Origin: Eumeta japonica
Taxonomy: Eukaryota; Arthropoda; Insecta; Lepidoptera; Psychidae
Assembly (NCBI GenBank): GCA_005406025.1
Contig: BGZK01000005.1
Coordinates: forward strand, 1,054,001 to 1,118,000
Length of the DNA stretch: 64,000 bases
Reading direction: 5' to 3'
The position numbers were made by a program, and so were the translations under genes. How positions within the stretch are numbered: position 1 is the first letter of the stretch; every line of letters begins with the position of its first letter. Below, in pieces: positions 24,131-34,506 of the stretch. The notes under the pieces are model-generated. The model was not told where the DNA came from and made no database searches. It saw only the letters and a program-made list of their open reading frames with translations.

Positions 24131-24356
24131 CTAGCTATCGCGTGCGGCTCCGTCCGCGCAGACATGTGTCCACTGAGTGAATCCATTTCCATCAAAAGGT
24201 CTGCGCTATCAATCGCGATCGCCGTTCTGATGAACTATTCGATGTCTATTCCGGTTTCAGTATATCTCCCGGACTCGGTCTCGTTCGGAATTCGAATTCT
24301 GGTCCGGCCTTCGATATCGATCCCAAGACCGTTTCCGATTCTGATCTTGAAATAGC
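24131..24356 (+). repeat. ACTAGC / GCGGCTCCGTCCGCG repeat, plus-strand copy
   Basis: It begins GACTAGCTATCGCGTGC and GGCTCCGTCCGCGCAGACATG, then runs through TCCGGTTTC, GACTCGGTCTCG and GATCCCAAGACCG units. It lies 0.4 kb from the inverted copy at 23540-23757, so the pair is head to head. The 63-codon frame inside it is not a gene. Confidence 0.55.
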
Positions 24357-25821
24357 CGTTGATTCAGAATCTAGATACTTTAAGTGCTTCCCTTTCCTTC
24401 TACCTACCGTTTTCAATTTCTCGATTTATTATAGAAACTATGAAACTCGATTTTCGACCTTTCAGGGAAATAATTTTCGATATATGAATATTTTATTATT
24501 TCAACATGTAGGCACAAATCACTTGATGGATATGAAAGCGTTCATATCTTTCTTTACATAAAAACATAAAAGGATTGTTTTCAGTTGGATCCGTAGAAAT
24601 CACATATTTTTTTCCCTTTTCATAAATTAATTTAATTTAATTTAAAAACGTACTTTTAAATTATTATTCGTTTACTATTTACTCTAAAAAAAGGAATTCG
24701 TTTTCCTCCATACAAACTTGGCATTCTCCGATCACCCTTTTAGGAGATAAATTTTCAAAAATAATAAAATATGCATTATTTTATTTCTTTTGAAAACTGT
24801 ATATTATATAAAATGTATCAACATCGAAACTTTGAAAAGAAAATGTTTATTTGTACAAACTTTACCAAGATAGAGTTCAAACGAAATTCCTTCATAATGC
24901 GCTCCTAGGGCGTTCAAGGAATATTTTCTCCAAATTTATAAATCTTCAGGTCCATCGGTTTAGTTACTAAGGTTAGTCTGTCAGTCGGTTATTAAGTTAA
25001 TAAACCGGTCAGTTACGGTACAATCTTTTACAAGTACAGATGATTAACTACTCTACGATTTGAGTTCGAAGTCACATTCACTTTTTCAAGTTTGATCCAT
25101 TTTCAAGACATCAATCAAAATCATTTTTATTGTTCGGGTCGAGAGGCGAACACGACGAATGCTCCACGAAAATGAAATACAAGAAAATTTCAGACGATAA
25201 TACTTCAGTAACACGTTTTTCCTGTACAAAGCAAACATCTGTTAAAGAGATGCAATTGAATGAATTCCCGCGTCTTATAGTCGTCACATCTCGAATTGGC
25301 CGGTTGATGTTTTCAAATATACTTAATATATATGATCACATTATTTTACCATATTAAATTAACTCGAGATATGCTAAATTTATTAGTGCATTTGCAATTA
25401 CCTATCACAAACACTATCTATACATCAGTTTTTTTTTAATTTGCATATATTTGTCACTATAAGAATCGAATCCAGTACTTCCTTGTTGGACGAGCGGAGT
25501 TTATACTCTCTATATTGATGAGCAAGAAAATCTTAAAATAAGGTTGATTTTATTTATTTGCTTATGTATGATTATTGTTAATATGACAATTAATAATTTA
25601 TCATTTATTTCATCGTCATTGGAATCAACGCAATGCTAGTAGAGAATAATTCTAGTTAACGCTGGAAAAAATTAGAAAAATGAGTATAGGTATTATGGGT
25701 ATATTTAAACACAGGTAAAAAATAGTATTTTTGGCATAACATTTTTCATTTAAAAATGTTATGTCTTGTTTCTTCTTTTGTTAGTATAGGAAAATGAGAT
25801 TAGTTTATTTTCATGATGTAT

Positions 25822-25857
<36 letters not shown>

Positions 25858-26229
25858 TACGTATAATACAAATGTATTTACGTTATTATAATTAATTCCG
25901 TACATATGTTCAAACATTTTATTCGGGATATTCCATATTTTTCGAAAATTGGAAGTCATTTTAATCTCGACTGCTATATACACAAGTACAAAGTATTTCA
26001 TAGCTTTTCATTAATTACGTTAAAATTTTCTAAGTTTGCTGAATAAAATCAGTCAAAATCATACAGATAAATGTCATTATTTATTAAATCTAGACTTCTC
26101 TAAATAGGCATGATGACTAACTTTGAAAAATAGTTTTATAGTATTCTTAAGAATCTACTATAACCAAAAAAAAAGTTATTTTCACAATAAGCAAAGGTTT
26201 TATAGAAATAAATGCCATTCTAATTATAT
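24357..26229. other. AT-rich noncoding stretch
   Basis: No gene was recognised. A 75-codon frame at 25130-25357 in a slightly more complex segment has no splice or family support. A TA microsatellite is listed separately. Confidence 0.45.
25827..25854. repeat. (TA)n microsatellite
   Basis: An uninterrupted AT/TA alternation of about 28 bp. Confidence 0.9.
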
Positions 26230-26869
26230 GCTTATAAATTAGCGCCAAAACGGTGCCTGGTGTCGTGGCGTCTGCTTGTGACGTCACGCCTATGTATTTG
26301 GATTGTAAACACTAGGGAGTTTAAGCAACAGATCGAGATGAATCATGAAGTACTCTTTAAAACAATTAATAAGTGTAGCGACAGTTTGTACATCGGCGTG
26401 ACGTAATTCGATTTGGTTGGTGTTCAACTGAGCATGGCAACGTCTGTATTTTTTGGTTTTATTTTATTACATAAATTAATAACATAGCTTTGCAAATGAA
26501 AATAAATATCTGCTTCAAAATATATTAACTGTATTACAGTAGATAAATACATTATTTTAATGATTCTTGTTTATTGTCATCATGCCTATTGTAGCTGCAA
26601 ATCGAGCACATTTTTCGCACATAAAACGGGAGATGGATCAATACATGTATAGGTAATTCTGATACATGACATTCGATACTTGTCTATACATAGATAAACT
26701 CATGCATTATAATACAAATTTCGCAGTCAAAAAACGTGGTGATGCCTTAATTAACAATAATCAAGTAAAATATACACGGCGCCAATGCACGCCGGGCGCG
26801 CAGCGCGCAGCATGTCCCACTCATATCTGAAACGGAGTTCAATAAGGCGCTCTGTTCTTTCTCAATATA
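26230..26869. other. Noncoding stretch with a CRE-like site
   Basis: A palindromic GTGACGTCAC (about 26278-26287) matches the CREB/ATF half-site pair. The rest is AT-rich apart from a short GC-rich run at 26777-26812. Confidence 0.3.
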
Positions 26870-27006
26870 AGGAAGACATCTGTTGCTTTAATAACCACAG
26901 CGCCTCGGGTTTGATTCCCAGGATATGCGTAAGTAAATAAACGATTTCTCTCGCGTACGCGTCTCCGAGCGGAAGGGGCGAGATCCGAATCGGCTCGGGA
27001 CGATGT
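26870..27006 (+). repeat. Decayed tRNA-derived SINE fragment
   Basis: A box-B-like GGTTTGATTCCCAGG at 26908 follows a degraded box A. GC-rich body sequence continues until it meets the mariner end at 27008. The mariner may have inserted into this SINE, but the continuation past 28206 was not identified. Confidence 0.35.
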
Positions 27007-27007
27007 A

Positions 27008-28206
27008 CGGGGTCGGGGAAAAAGTTGTTTTTTGTGTTTTATATACAAATTCAAAAATTTTTTCATTATATTTTATTTACATCTGATTATTATAATATAT
27101 ATAATCCCATTGCTTTAGAAATTTTGGGACTTCTGAACAAAAAACTGCGACAAGTGGTTTTGATAGTCCTGTCTTGCTGTTAACATTATTCGAACAATGA
27201 GACCGAAACAGGTGAAAATATGAGTGTGCCAGGTCAGGGCTATATGGTGGATGCATTAACACTTTCCAACCAAAATTTTTCCATTTTTGCTGAGTGGCTA
27301 AAGATGTGTGTGGTCTGGCGTTATCATGGTGAAAAACCACACCCTTTCTGTTGATCAACTATAGCTGTTTTTTCTCTAATTCTTGCTTGAGTCTCATCAG
27401 CAAACGAAGCAATCCGAATTGATGGTTTTCTCGTGGTAAGCTCGTAATGAATAATGCGTTCCTATTACACCACACACATCGCATCAACTTATTGCAAGTT
27501 AATCCGGGTTTAGCTATAACCTGTGGAGCTTGCTTGCCTTTTGTGCGTGAGTTTTTTCGCACGTTCTTGTCGTACGTTCATTTTTCAGCATCAATGATCA
27601 ATCTTTTCCAAAACGGTTCAGTGTTTTTCCGTTTCAATAGATAATTACAAATGAGTATACAATTCATTAGATTTCTTTCTGTGAGCTCTTGTGGGACTCA
27701 AGTATCGAGCTTTTTTGTACATCCAGCTTTTTTCAAACGAATCAAAACTGTTTTGTGGTCAATTCTTAGGTCTTCAACTATGTCTTAAGGACTGATACTC
27801 CGATCTTGCTCAACTTTTTCTAAAATGGCATCGACTTTATCCGTAGCTGGTCGATTAGAGCGAGGTTCACCTTTGACATCAAAATTACCGGACTGAAAAC
27901 GTTTGAACGCGTTTTGTTCTACTATTACCGACACTGTATTATCTCCATAAACGTCACATTTTTTTTTTCGCGACCTGTATCACATTTTTTTTGTAATAAA
28001 ACTTTAAAAATATATATCCACTCGTTTTGATGAACAGTAAAAGAATGTAAAAATGGCGGGACACCGTTTTGGATTATTATTTTTCCTTTTTTAAAATGTC
28101 ATCTATTTAATGGTATCAAAACTAGCCAAATACCAATACAAATAGCATGAAGGGATTTTACTACAGATTTTTACTTATAAAATACGAAAAAATTTTTTAC
28201 CCTACC
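27008..28206 (-). mobile_element. Mariner element (decayed), with both ends
   Basis: The element is 1,199 bp, slightly shorter than a typical 1.3-kb mariner. Its ends are imperfect inverted repeats: GGGGTCGGGGAAAAAG at the low side, and a sequence at 28172-28206 whose complement begins GGTAGGGTAAAAAATT and shares a TTTTATA block. TA dinucleotides flank both sides (27006-27007, 28207-28208), as expected for a mariner target duplication. The transposase relic occupies 27077 to about 27958 on the minus strand. Confidence 0.8.
27077..27958 (-). pseudogene. Mariner transposase pseudogene
   Basis: Mariner transposase cuts and joins the element ends with a DD34D catalytic triad. Readable in order on the minus strand are YGDNTVS, FKRFQSGNFDVKGEPRSNRP, a helix-turn-helix region (ILEKVEQDRSIS...DIVEDLRIDHKTV), a degenerate first catalytic block (IIDAEKW region), KQAPQVIAKPGLTCNKLMR, VVFHHDNARPHTSLATQQ, and VLMHPPYSPDLAHSYFHLF. 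The start is lost. Stops interrupt the DNA-binding part and the first catalytic block. The first Asp position (normally GDEKW) reads Ala. The third (normally in PSDYHLF) reads Tyr. The C-terminus is shortened. The gene is dead. The wording of the HDNARPH region suggests the irritans/mellifera side of the family, a tentative call. Confidence 0.9.
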
Positions 28207-28397
28207 TAATAGAATTTTTGAAGGTAAAACTGTGTCACCGGCGCGTCCAGTTGTTCTTCTACCAGGTGTTTGCTTCGCAGCGTAGTATCGTTTTGTATTC
28301 TTCTGTTCGTAATTCCACATTAGTATCGACGATTTGATTTGATTTCGCATATTGTCCGATCGTCGTCATGCTGTTTGAAGAACTATTATAAAAAAAA
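28207..28397. other. Short spacer between mariner and the tandem repeat pair
   Basis: No feature recognised. Confidence 0.4.
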
Positions 28398-28920
28398 TGT
28401 GTGTGTGTGTGTATTAGTTTACACACGTAAGAAGTGAAACTTCTTTATGACATCATTTTTCGAAAAATGATTTACTATTTACAACTTCACAGAAATTGGT
28501 TGAATAAAGCTAAATTAGATAAAGTTTATGCAAAAGGCTTTTATTATCATAGACATGGATACAAAAATAATACAATTATTTCACCTTTCTGCAACTAAGA
28601 TTATAGCATTTCATTAATTATAATAGAATTAATACTATTATTGTTATCGTTATTATATATTTTTGTAATTAATGGCTTAACTCACTGATATTTACAATCA
28701 AAACTAAGGTTAACCTGAAATAACCTAAAAAAATGTAACTACTCAAAACGGGCCGCAAAATACATTGGAGACATTTACCAATCCCTACTCCGCTGGAGAA
28801 AGTATACTTCGAATCACGTGGTAGGGATAAGAAAAGATGGTGCGTAACGAAAATGTGACGTAAACGAAAAAATGTTACACTAAATTTTTTCCAACCCGAT
28901 AAAGAAGTTTCACTTCAAAA
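28398..28920 (+). mobile_element. GAAGTGAAACTTCTTTA repeat, unit 1 of a tandem pair
   Basis: The unit starts with a (TG)n tract (28398-28412), then GTTTACACACGTAA and GAAGTGAAACTTCTTTATGAC. It ends AAAGAAGTTTCACTTCAAAA, so its ends are inverted copies of one another. It has no coding capacity. An internal AACTAAGGTTAACCTGAAAT and a CGTAACGAAAATGTGACG block recur in unit 2. It behaves like a MITE or another non-autonomous element; the class is unknown to me. Confidence 0.7.
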
Positions 28921-29461
28921 TGTGTGTGTGTATGGTTTACACGTAAGAAAGTGAAACTTCTTTATGACAAAATTTTTCGAAAATGATGCACTATTTACAA
29001 CTTTAATTGGTTAAATTAGATAAAGTATAAGCAAAAAAAAATTGTTTTCTATTAAATTAACGCTATTTTATTATTACAGTTAATTGATGTTTACTAGATT
29101 AACAGTCGCATTAATTAACAATTGCTAGTTTAATGAAGTTATATATATTTACCGATACAATCAAAAACTGAGGTTAACCTGAAATAACTTAAACAAAATA
29201 AATACCATAATCGCGCCCACGTGTTGGATGTATTAGAAAAAAACATATAATTACTCACTTTTGTTAGAAATCCACTGGAATTAGAATAAATACTTTTATT
29301 TTTTTTTTGCCTATCACTTTATTATTGAAATATTATTTTTTTCACGTCACTACTGAGTTTGAGAAATAAATATGGCGCGTAACAGAAAAACGTGACGATT
29401 TTTTTACATTTGCTATAGAATTTCTCTCATACGTCCATAGAGAAGTTTCACTTCAAAAATG
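28921..29461 (+). mobile_element. GAAGTGAAACTTCTTTA repeat, unit 2 of a tandem pair
   Basis: It repeats the layout of unit 1 without a gap: TG tract, GTTTACACGTAAGAAAG, TGAAACTTCTTTATGAC, and the end AGAAGTTTCACTTCAAAAATG. The two units are clearly diverged, so the tandem arrangement is not very recent. Confidence 0.7.
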
Positions 29462-30055
29462 TCATAACACATGTAGAAATAAACACAGTATGCAAATGTG
29501 TTGTACAGTGCTCACATGCTGTCAAATACAATGAAGAGCTGGCTGCCTGCCGTAGTAATTAATACGGATTATATTGCTTTTATAGACATCATAAATTTAT
29601 TTCTATTCGTCTATATTTGTTTATATTTTTCAGATTATTGATAAGGACTTTTTATTAATCTGAGATGTAAATTAATAGTGGATTTTAATTAAATATTTAT
29701 TCTTTATAGGATGTGTTGTATATCCTACATACATTAAATGTTGTCAGTCTATATGAGCGGTTGTTTAACAAGCAAGAGCTTATTAGTGTTTGTTTGTGAT
29801 ATAGCACCAAAACAAGTAATGATTATTATAATTATTTTTTTTAATGTATAGGTATGTGATGTTTATACGTATTATATATTATTAATACACTATAAAAATA
29901 ATATTGATACTATACATTAGGTATAAATTATAACAAAATATAAACCAAACAAACCATCAAAATAAACGACTTGTTTACGGCTACCCGAAATTGAATTACG
30001 CGAAAACGATTTCTCACAAAAATAAAATAAATTGTACAACTCAAAAATTTAATTT
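29462..30055. other. AT-rich noncoding stretch
   Basis: Nothing recognised. Confidence 0.45.
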
Positions 30056-30265
30056 AGCGAAACAAAAAGAATCGATTCCGAGAGGAGCGAAACGGCAAAA
30101 ATATGGATTCCCCGGCCGGCACAAAAGATGGAATTTAATGGAATCAATTTAATGAAATAAAAGTATAAAATTCCATCGGCGGGCGCGGATTCTTACATTT
30201 TTAATTCAGGCCCGGGAATGGAGCCAAAAAGGCTTGGACGTCGGCCGCGACGCGCCTCCGAAAGG
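30056..30265. promoter_or_regulatory. GC-rich island with TTTAAT cores
   Basis: CCCCGGCCGGC, CGGCGGGCGCGG and GGCCGCGACGCGCC blocks alternate with GGAATTTAATGGAATC and TTTAATGAAAT. This mix of CpG blocks and homeodomain-type AT cores recurs near 60.1 and 61.7 kb. It is a candidate enhancer by composition only. Confidence 0.35.
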
Positions 30266-31225
30266 AGTTTTGTTTAAATAAATTAACAATTACTATTAAT
30301 ATTTGAGGGTACGGCATGAATAAAAATCCAGGCGTGTTTGAAATTTCATCTGCACGGTTCTTTGTCCATGAACTGATACAATTTGGATTACATATCGCAT
30401 CCCATCGCCTGTTGGGTTCTTTAAAAAAAAATGTTTTTGGAACTATTACCTGCTTAATAAATTACCGATAATAAAAAAATGCTTATTATAATTAAGAGAA
30501 TAAGGAATATTTTGTCTACTGTATGGTAATATTGCTTTTTATAAATAAATTTCGTATCATAGGAAAGTTCTTAATTTGCATTTGTTCATCCATAGTTTGT
30601 TTATTGTTTTAAGTTTTCAGTAACAACTCCATTAGCACTAGAAGTCATTTGTTTATTTTTTTTATATACACTGCGATGGAGACTCAAATATCGGTTATTA
30701 TTATTAATAAAATAAGTTAAGAATAATATAATAGTAAATTATATTAATTTTCATATTAATTTCCGACAGGCATATAGAGATTGTTGGTTACTGGTGTATA
30801 ATTAAATTGTTAGTACGAATAAAATTTTAAATGTCTTTACTATATTTATGTAGTTAAAAAAAATCATGACGTATTTCAAGTGTTATTTTGTAACTTATGA
30901 AATTAAGATATTTGAATTACAAGTGTGATTTTTTCATACTTTTTGAAACTGGCTCTTTCATACGCTCTCTCCCCTAAGTGATTTCAGTTTATCATTATTT
31001 ATCAAATGGAATATATAAATAAATAAAAAAATACCTATTTATATAGTATGCCCGGATGACCAGCATAATATTGTTTTGCAATACGTGGTGAAGTCGCGAT
31101 TCAAATATAGTTTTATTATTAACTAAGGACAAACAGACAGGCAAACAGTTTATTGAGTCAGATTTTCAAAAAGTCAGACTTTCTCAAAAATTTTGTAGTG
31201 AACATGTCTTCGTTTTTTATATAGT
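30266..31225. other. AT-rich noncoding stretch
   Basis: No gene was recognised. A faint fragment with ACAGACAGGCAAACAG at about 31133 may come from the repeat type seen whole at 15776-16884. Confidence 0.4.
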
Positions 31226-31512
31226 ATTTTCGAGAGAACAAACGAGCTTAGGTTTCCGAGAGTAGGTGGTTACCGTCGCTCATGACACTTGCAACTCCAG
31301 AGAAGTCACCAGTGCGTTGCCCGCCTCTTAGGTTAGAAATAAGGTATCTGATAGAGAGGGGAATGGGTTAATGGAGGGGGACATCGGAACTCTCACTCAT
31401 TGGACGAAGCGCAACAGCGGCAGCTGCTGCTTCTCGCCTGTATTACTTGAGAGTATGGTATCTCATCGGCTGTGGAGCCGACCCATTGTCCGTTGCAAAG
31501 AAAATGCCCCCG
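31226..31512 (+). repeat. Lepidopteran interspersed repeat, copy 1
   Basis: It contains ACCGTCGCTCATGACACTTG, CCAGTGCGTTGCCCGCCTC and later CTCATTGGACGAAGCGCAAC followed by GAGAGTATGGTATCTCATCGG. The same order of blocks, more diverged and with an insertion, is present at 48325-48595. I recall this family as widespread in Lepidoptera. It has no coding capacity. Confidence 0.6.
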
Positions 31513-31546
31513 GCATGACCACATGACCACATAACCACATGACCAC
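31513..31546 (+). repeat. ATGACCAC short tandem repeat
   Basis: Four imperfect units of about 9 bp (CATGACCAC / CATAACCAC) immediately after the interspersed repeat. Confidence 0.8.
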
Positions 31547-31900
31547 GGTTTTGCAAATAACCTTGACTTTATCTAATCGAATTCAAAAGTTGGATACTTG
31601 TCATTTCAAGTCACAATCACACAAACAAATTTGCAAAAATTCCTGGACATCGTTTTAACCGTATAATCGTGAAATGGGAACAAACAAACATACAAATAAA
31701 CAAACTAACTTTCTTTTCTATAATATAAACAAGAAAGAAGGACGTCTATTACATGAAAACGATACTCACCATTTTTTTTTAATACATCAAAAAGTATATC
31801 CTCATTATAAGTTTACTTTTTTAGTTTAAATTTGAGAATTATTATCACCACACCAGTTCTCTTTAATTTTCTTTTTGTATTTCGTAATCACTTGCCGTCA
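31547..31900. other. AT-rich noncoding stretch
   Basis: Nothing recognised beyond short ACAAACAAAC-type runs. Confidence 0.4.
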
Positions 31901-32195
31901 AGCGACAGATAAGCGTAGTATAAGCGACAAGCGAACACTTGCGTCAAATTCTAGCACTCCGCTGCTAACGCGAATCGACCCACAATTTCATGACTTCAAA
32001 TCGAGGGACCAAGACCTTTGTCGTTAACTCGACAATGTCAGGGATCGACGGGTTCGTCGAGGAAGGGAGCACGTATTTTAATTTGATTCAGTCGAAAAAC
32101 TCAGTAGACGAAATAAGTCTATGGTTTTGATTTGAACCTGACACTTTTCGGTTAGTAGCCCAACGCCCTTAACTTCAGACCTACAGCCGCTCTTA
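31901..32195 (-). repeat. tRNA-Ser-like SINE
   Basis: The minus-strand head (about 32130-32195) reads GTTAAGGGCGTTGGGCTACT and then GGTTCAAATC. This matches the box A, anticodon arm and box B layout of a serine tRNA but lacks a foldable acceptor stem. The body continues toward 31901. It is a SINE and not a functional tRNA. It differs from the Gly-like SINE at 11219-11428. Confidence 0.55.
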
Positions 32196-32609
32196 GATAG
32201 TTGTATGTACAAGTATTTAGGTAGTGTTATCAGAAATACTATAACTATAAATATATTTCATTCTTTATAGATGATAATTTGCGAGTAACATTTTATTCAA
32301 TTTTCTAGTAGATAGCTACTAGCATTAATTGAATGACAATATTAGGTGCGGTGACACTCGCGAAGCGGTATGACCATCAAACGAATTGATTATACTCTCT
32401 TGCATATAAAACAGATTTATAGAGTGCACTAAATGCACACAGATTTATGCACTTAAAATAGAGAACGAATTGTTCCCGTGACATCCGCTGTAATTTATAA
32501 GTGATAATTATGAACGCTGCAGCGAATTATATTTGAAATAATTGCGGTAGGCTGTCATATATTTTTACACAAAATTACGAATAAGTTAATTCAGATTGCG
32601 AAATCATAA

Positions 32610-32665
32610 GTGTCAAGTGGTCAGCGTATTGCCTTCAAATCGGAAGGTCACGTAGTCGATTTTTG
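32610..32665 (+). repeat. Decayed SINE head, tRNA-Gly-like
   Basis: AAGTGGTCAGCGTATTGCCT and TCGGAAGGTCACGTAGTCGAT fit a degenerate tRNA-Gly-type box A, anticodon arm and box B. The body is not recognisable. Confidence 0.35.
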
Positions 32666-34308
32666 ATTACATAAAACGATTTGACTAGTGATTTCCTTAA
32701 AGAAACTCGCTTGTCAATTGGCTTTATGTGGTTAAAAACCAGTGCTTTGATTCGAGCTTAACTAATAAACTTTCTCAATTACCAAGACTTAAATCACTAG
32801 TTCATTGTCGTTGTCACAGCATTGGGGACAAAGGCTCAAATGCGTTTCCTTCTTACTATAAAATTAACTATGATAACTGTGAAGGTTTTCTTGATTCGTC
32901 TAGTACACAGAGATAATGGTACTACAAAATAATGACGTTAAACTGCAATTGCATTTAGACTGACTGATTGGAACTGTTAATAGTGATCCTACTCACTGCG
33001 TATAGACGAAAGTAAATAAATTTTATTTATTTCATTCGAAATTTATGTTTGTCTCGAGCCTGGGTGTTGCTATTTATTTTCCTTTATGTATATATAAAGG
33101 TATACATGTATTCTAACAACTGTCTGGTACTCGCAGTACAAGCATCCTTTCTCAGTTTGGGATCAGATTGTGCTGTGTCTATATTCGAAGATATTTAATT
33201 ATGATTATTACTTTACCCTATGTAGGTGACGAGACAACATTTTGTACCTTTTTTTTTTTTGTAAAAAGAGCGTGTAAAAAATCTTTAATATTAACTTATT
33301 TAAATCCCTATTTCATTTCTCATTACTGCATATTATTTACTTTAATATTTCATTCATTAATAATTATGTTTTTTTTTTATATCAATCGATAACCATATGA
33401 TAGTGTTTTGATTTAGAATCTTATCCTATAGTACAAATGTCATATTTGTTAATATGATGATATTGTACAACGTTTTCGCTATAACACAGCGGAAGTGTTA
33501 CACAATATTGTAGTATCTAGATATTTTCGATGCTCTATAGCACCTCGTACGTTGTAAGGCTTGCCTGCTGCTGTATGACGTCACAATGCCCTAGACGTTG
33601 CTGCTTGCCTACGAATGATGTATTCGGCCTCTCGTCTTGACGTCATTTCGTTCAACGGGCATTCTAGGTATTGCAGTCGAACCTAAATCTAGAAATTCGT
33701 GTCGCGTGCCATCAGTAAGCACTTAGACCGCAGTAACGATACTCACATTTATGCTGAACCAGCGGTCACCCGCCCCCTCCGCGTTGTGCCTCATAAAATT
33801 AAATAGAAAAAAAAGGTCATGAAATTAAAAAAATAAATAGCCCTAAATCGTTTTGAAACGAATGGTCAAAGTCTATTATCAGTACGTGTAGTAACTTTCA
33901 ATTGTTGTTCGGACAAAGACAAATTATTTATATATATCATATGATTGTGTGACGCCTGCTCACATCATCACCCCCATCTTCCTGTCACACGCGTCACGCC
34001 AGACGTCGCACGTCACCTTCGGACAGTAGTTTAGTTCGTAGAAGGTGAAAATCATAGCCTAAGAAATCTTATACATTGATAGTATAGCGCTAGTAGGCAG
34101 GAACATGGTTATATATAGAACTAGACTGACGGGAGTAGGAGTCTAGGATAGCGAATGTGCGGTGATATAAATCGACGTTAACGTGCATTTCGTTTTTGCA
34201 CAGCATTCCCGATTTACGGCATTATGCGGTATCGAACCAACTCGAATATGATATTAATGCGCTTATAAGTTTAAAGGTATTTTTTGTGTCGGCAATAGTA
34301 TGCGATGG
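32666..34308. other. Noncoding stretch
   Basis: No gene was recognised. Two TGACGTCA-type CRE-like sites occur near 33578 and 33638, and several ACGTCAC motifs at 33950-34020. The frames at 32728-32916 and 33168-33392 lack support. Confidence 0.4.
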
Positions 34309-34310
34309 TA

Positions 34311-34344
34311 GAGATAATCTACGATAACATGGCGCGCCCCTCCA
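34311..34344 (+). repeat. Left terminal inverted repeat of the DD82E element
   Basis: The 34-bp end begins GAGATAATCTACG and finishes GGCGCGCCCCTCCA, preceded by the TA duplication. Apart from the outermost base, it matches the right end exactly. Confidence 0.92.
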
Positions 34345-34506
34345 ACTTATTACATTAGTGTAAGTAACAATATCGGAACAAGGCGTTGTGTATGTATTTG
34401 TAAGTATTCGTCTTTAGTAACGGGCCAGCAATCGTCCGAGACAGTCGAGCTATTGTTTTCGCGTCGGTCAACAATACGAAAGTACTAAATGCAGAAAAAG
34501 TATAAC

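Noticed and set aside
28398..29461. CRISPR-like direct repeats
   Set aside because: Only two long diverged units with inverted ends, in eukaryotic DNA. This is a transposon pair.
32130..32195. Possible functional tRNA-Ser on the minus strand
   Set aside because: The acceptor stem does not pair and the flank continues as a SINE body.
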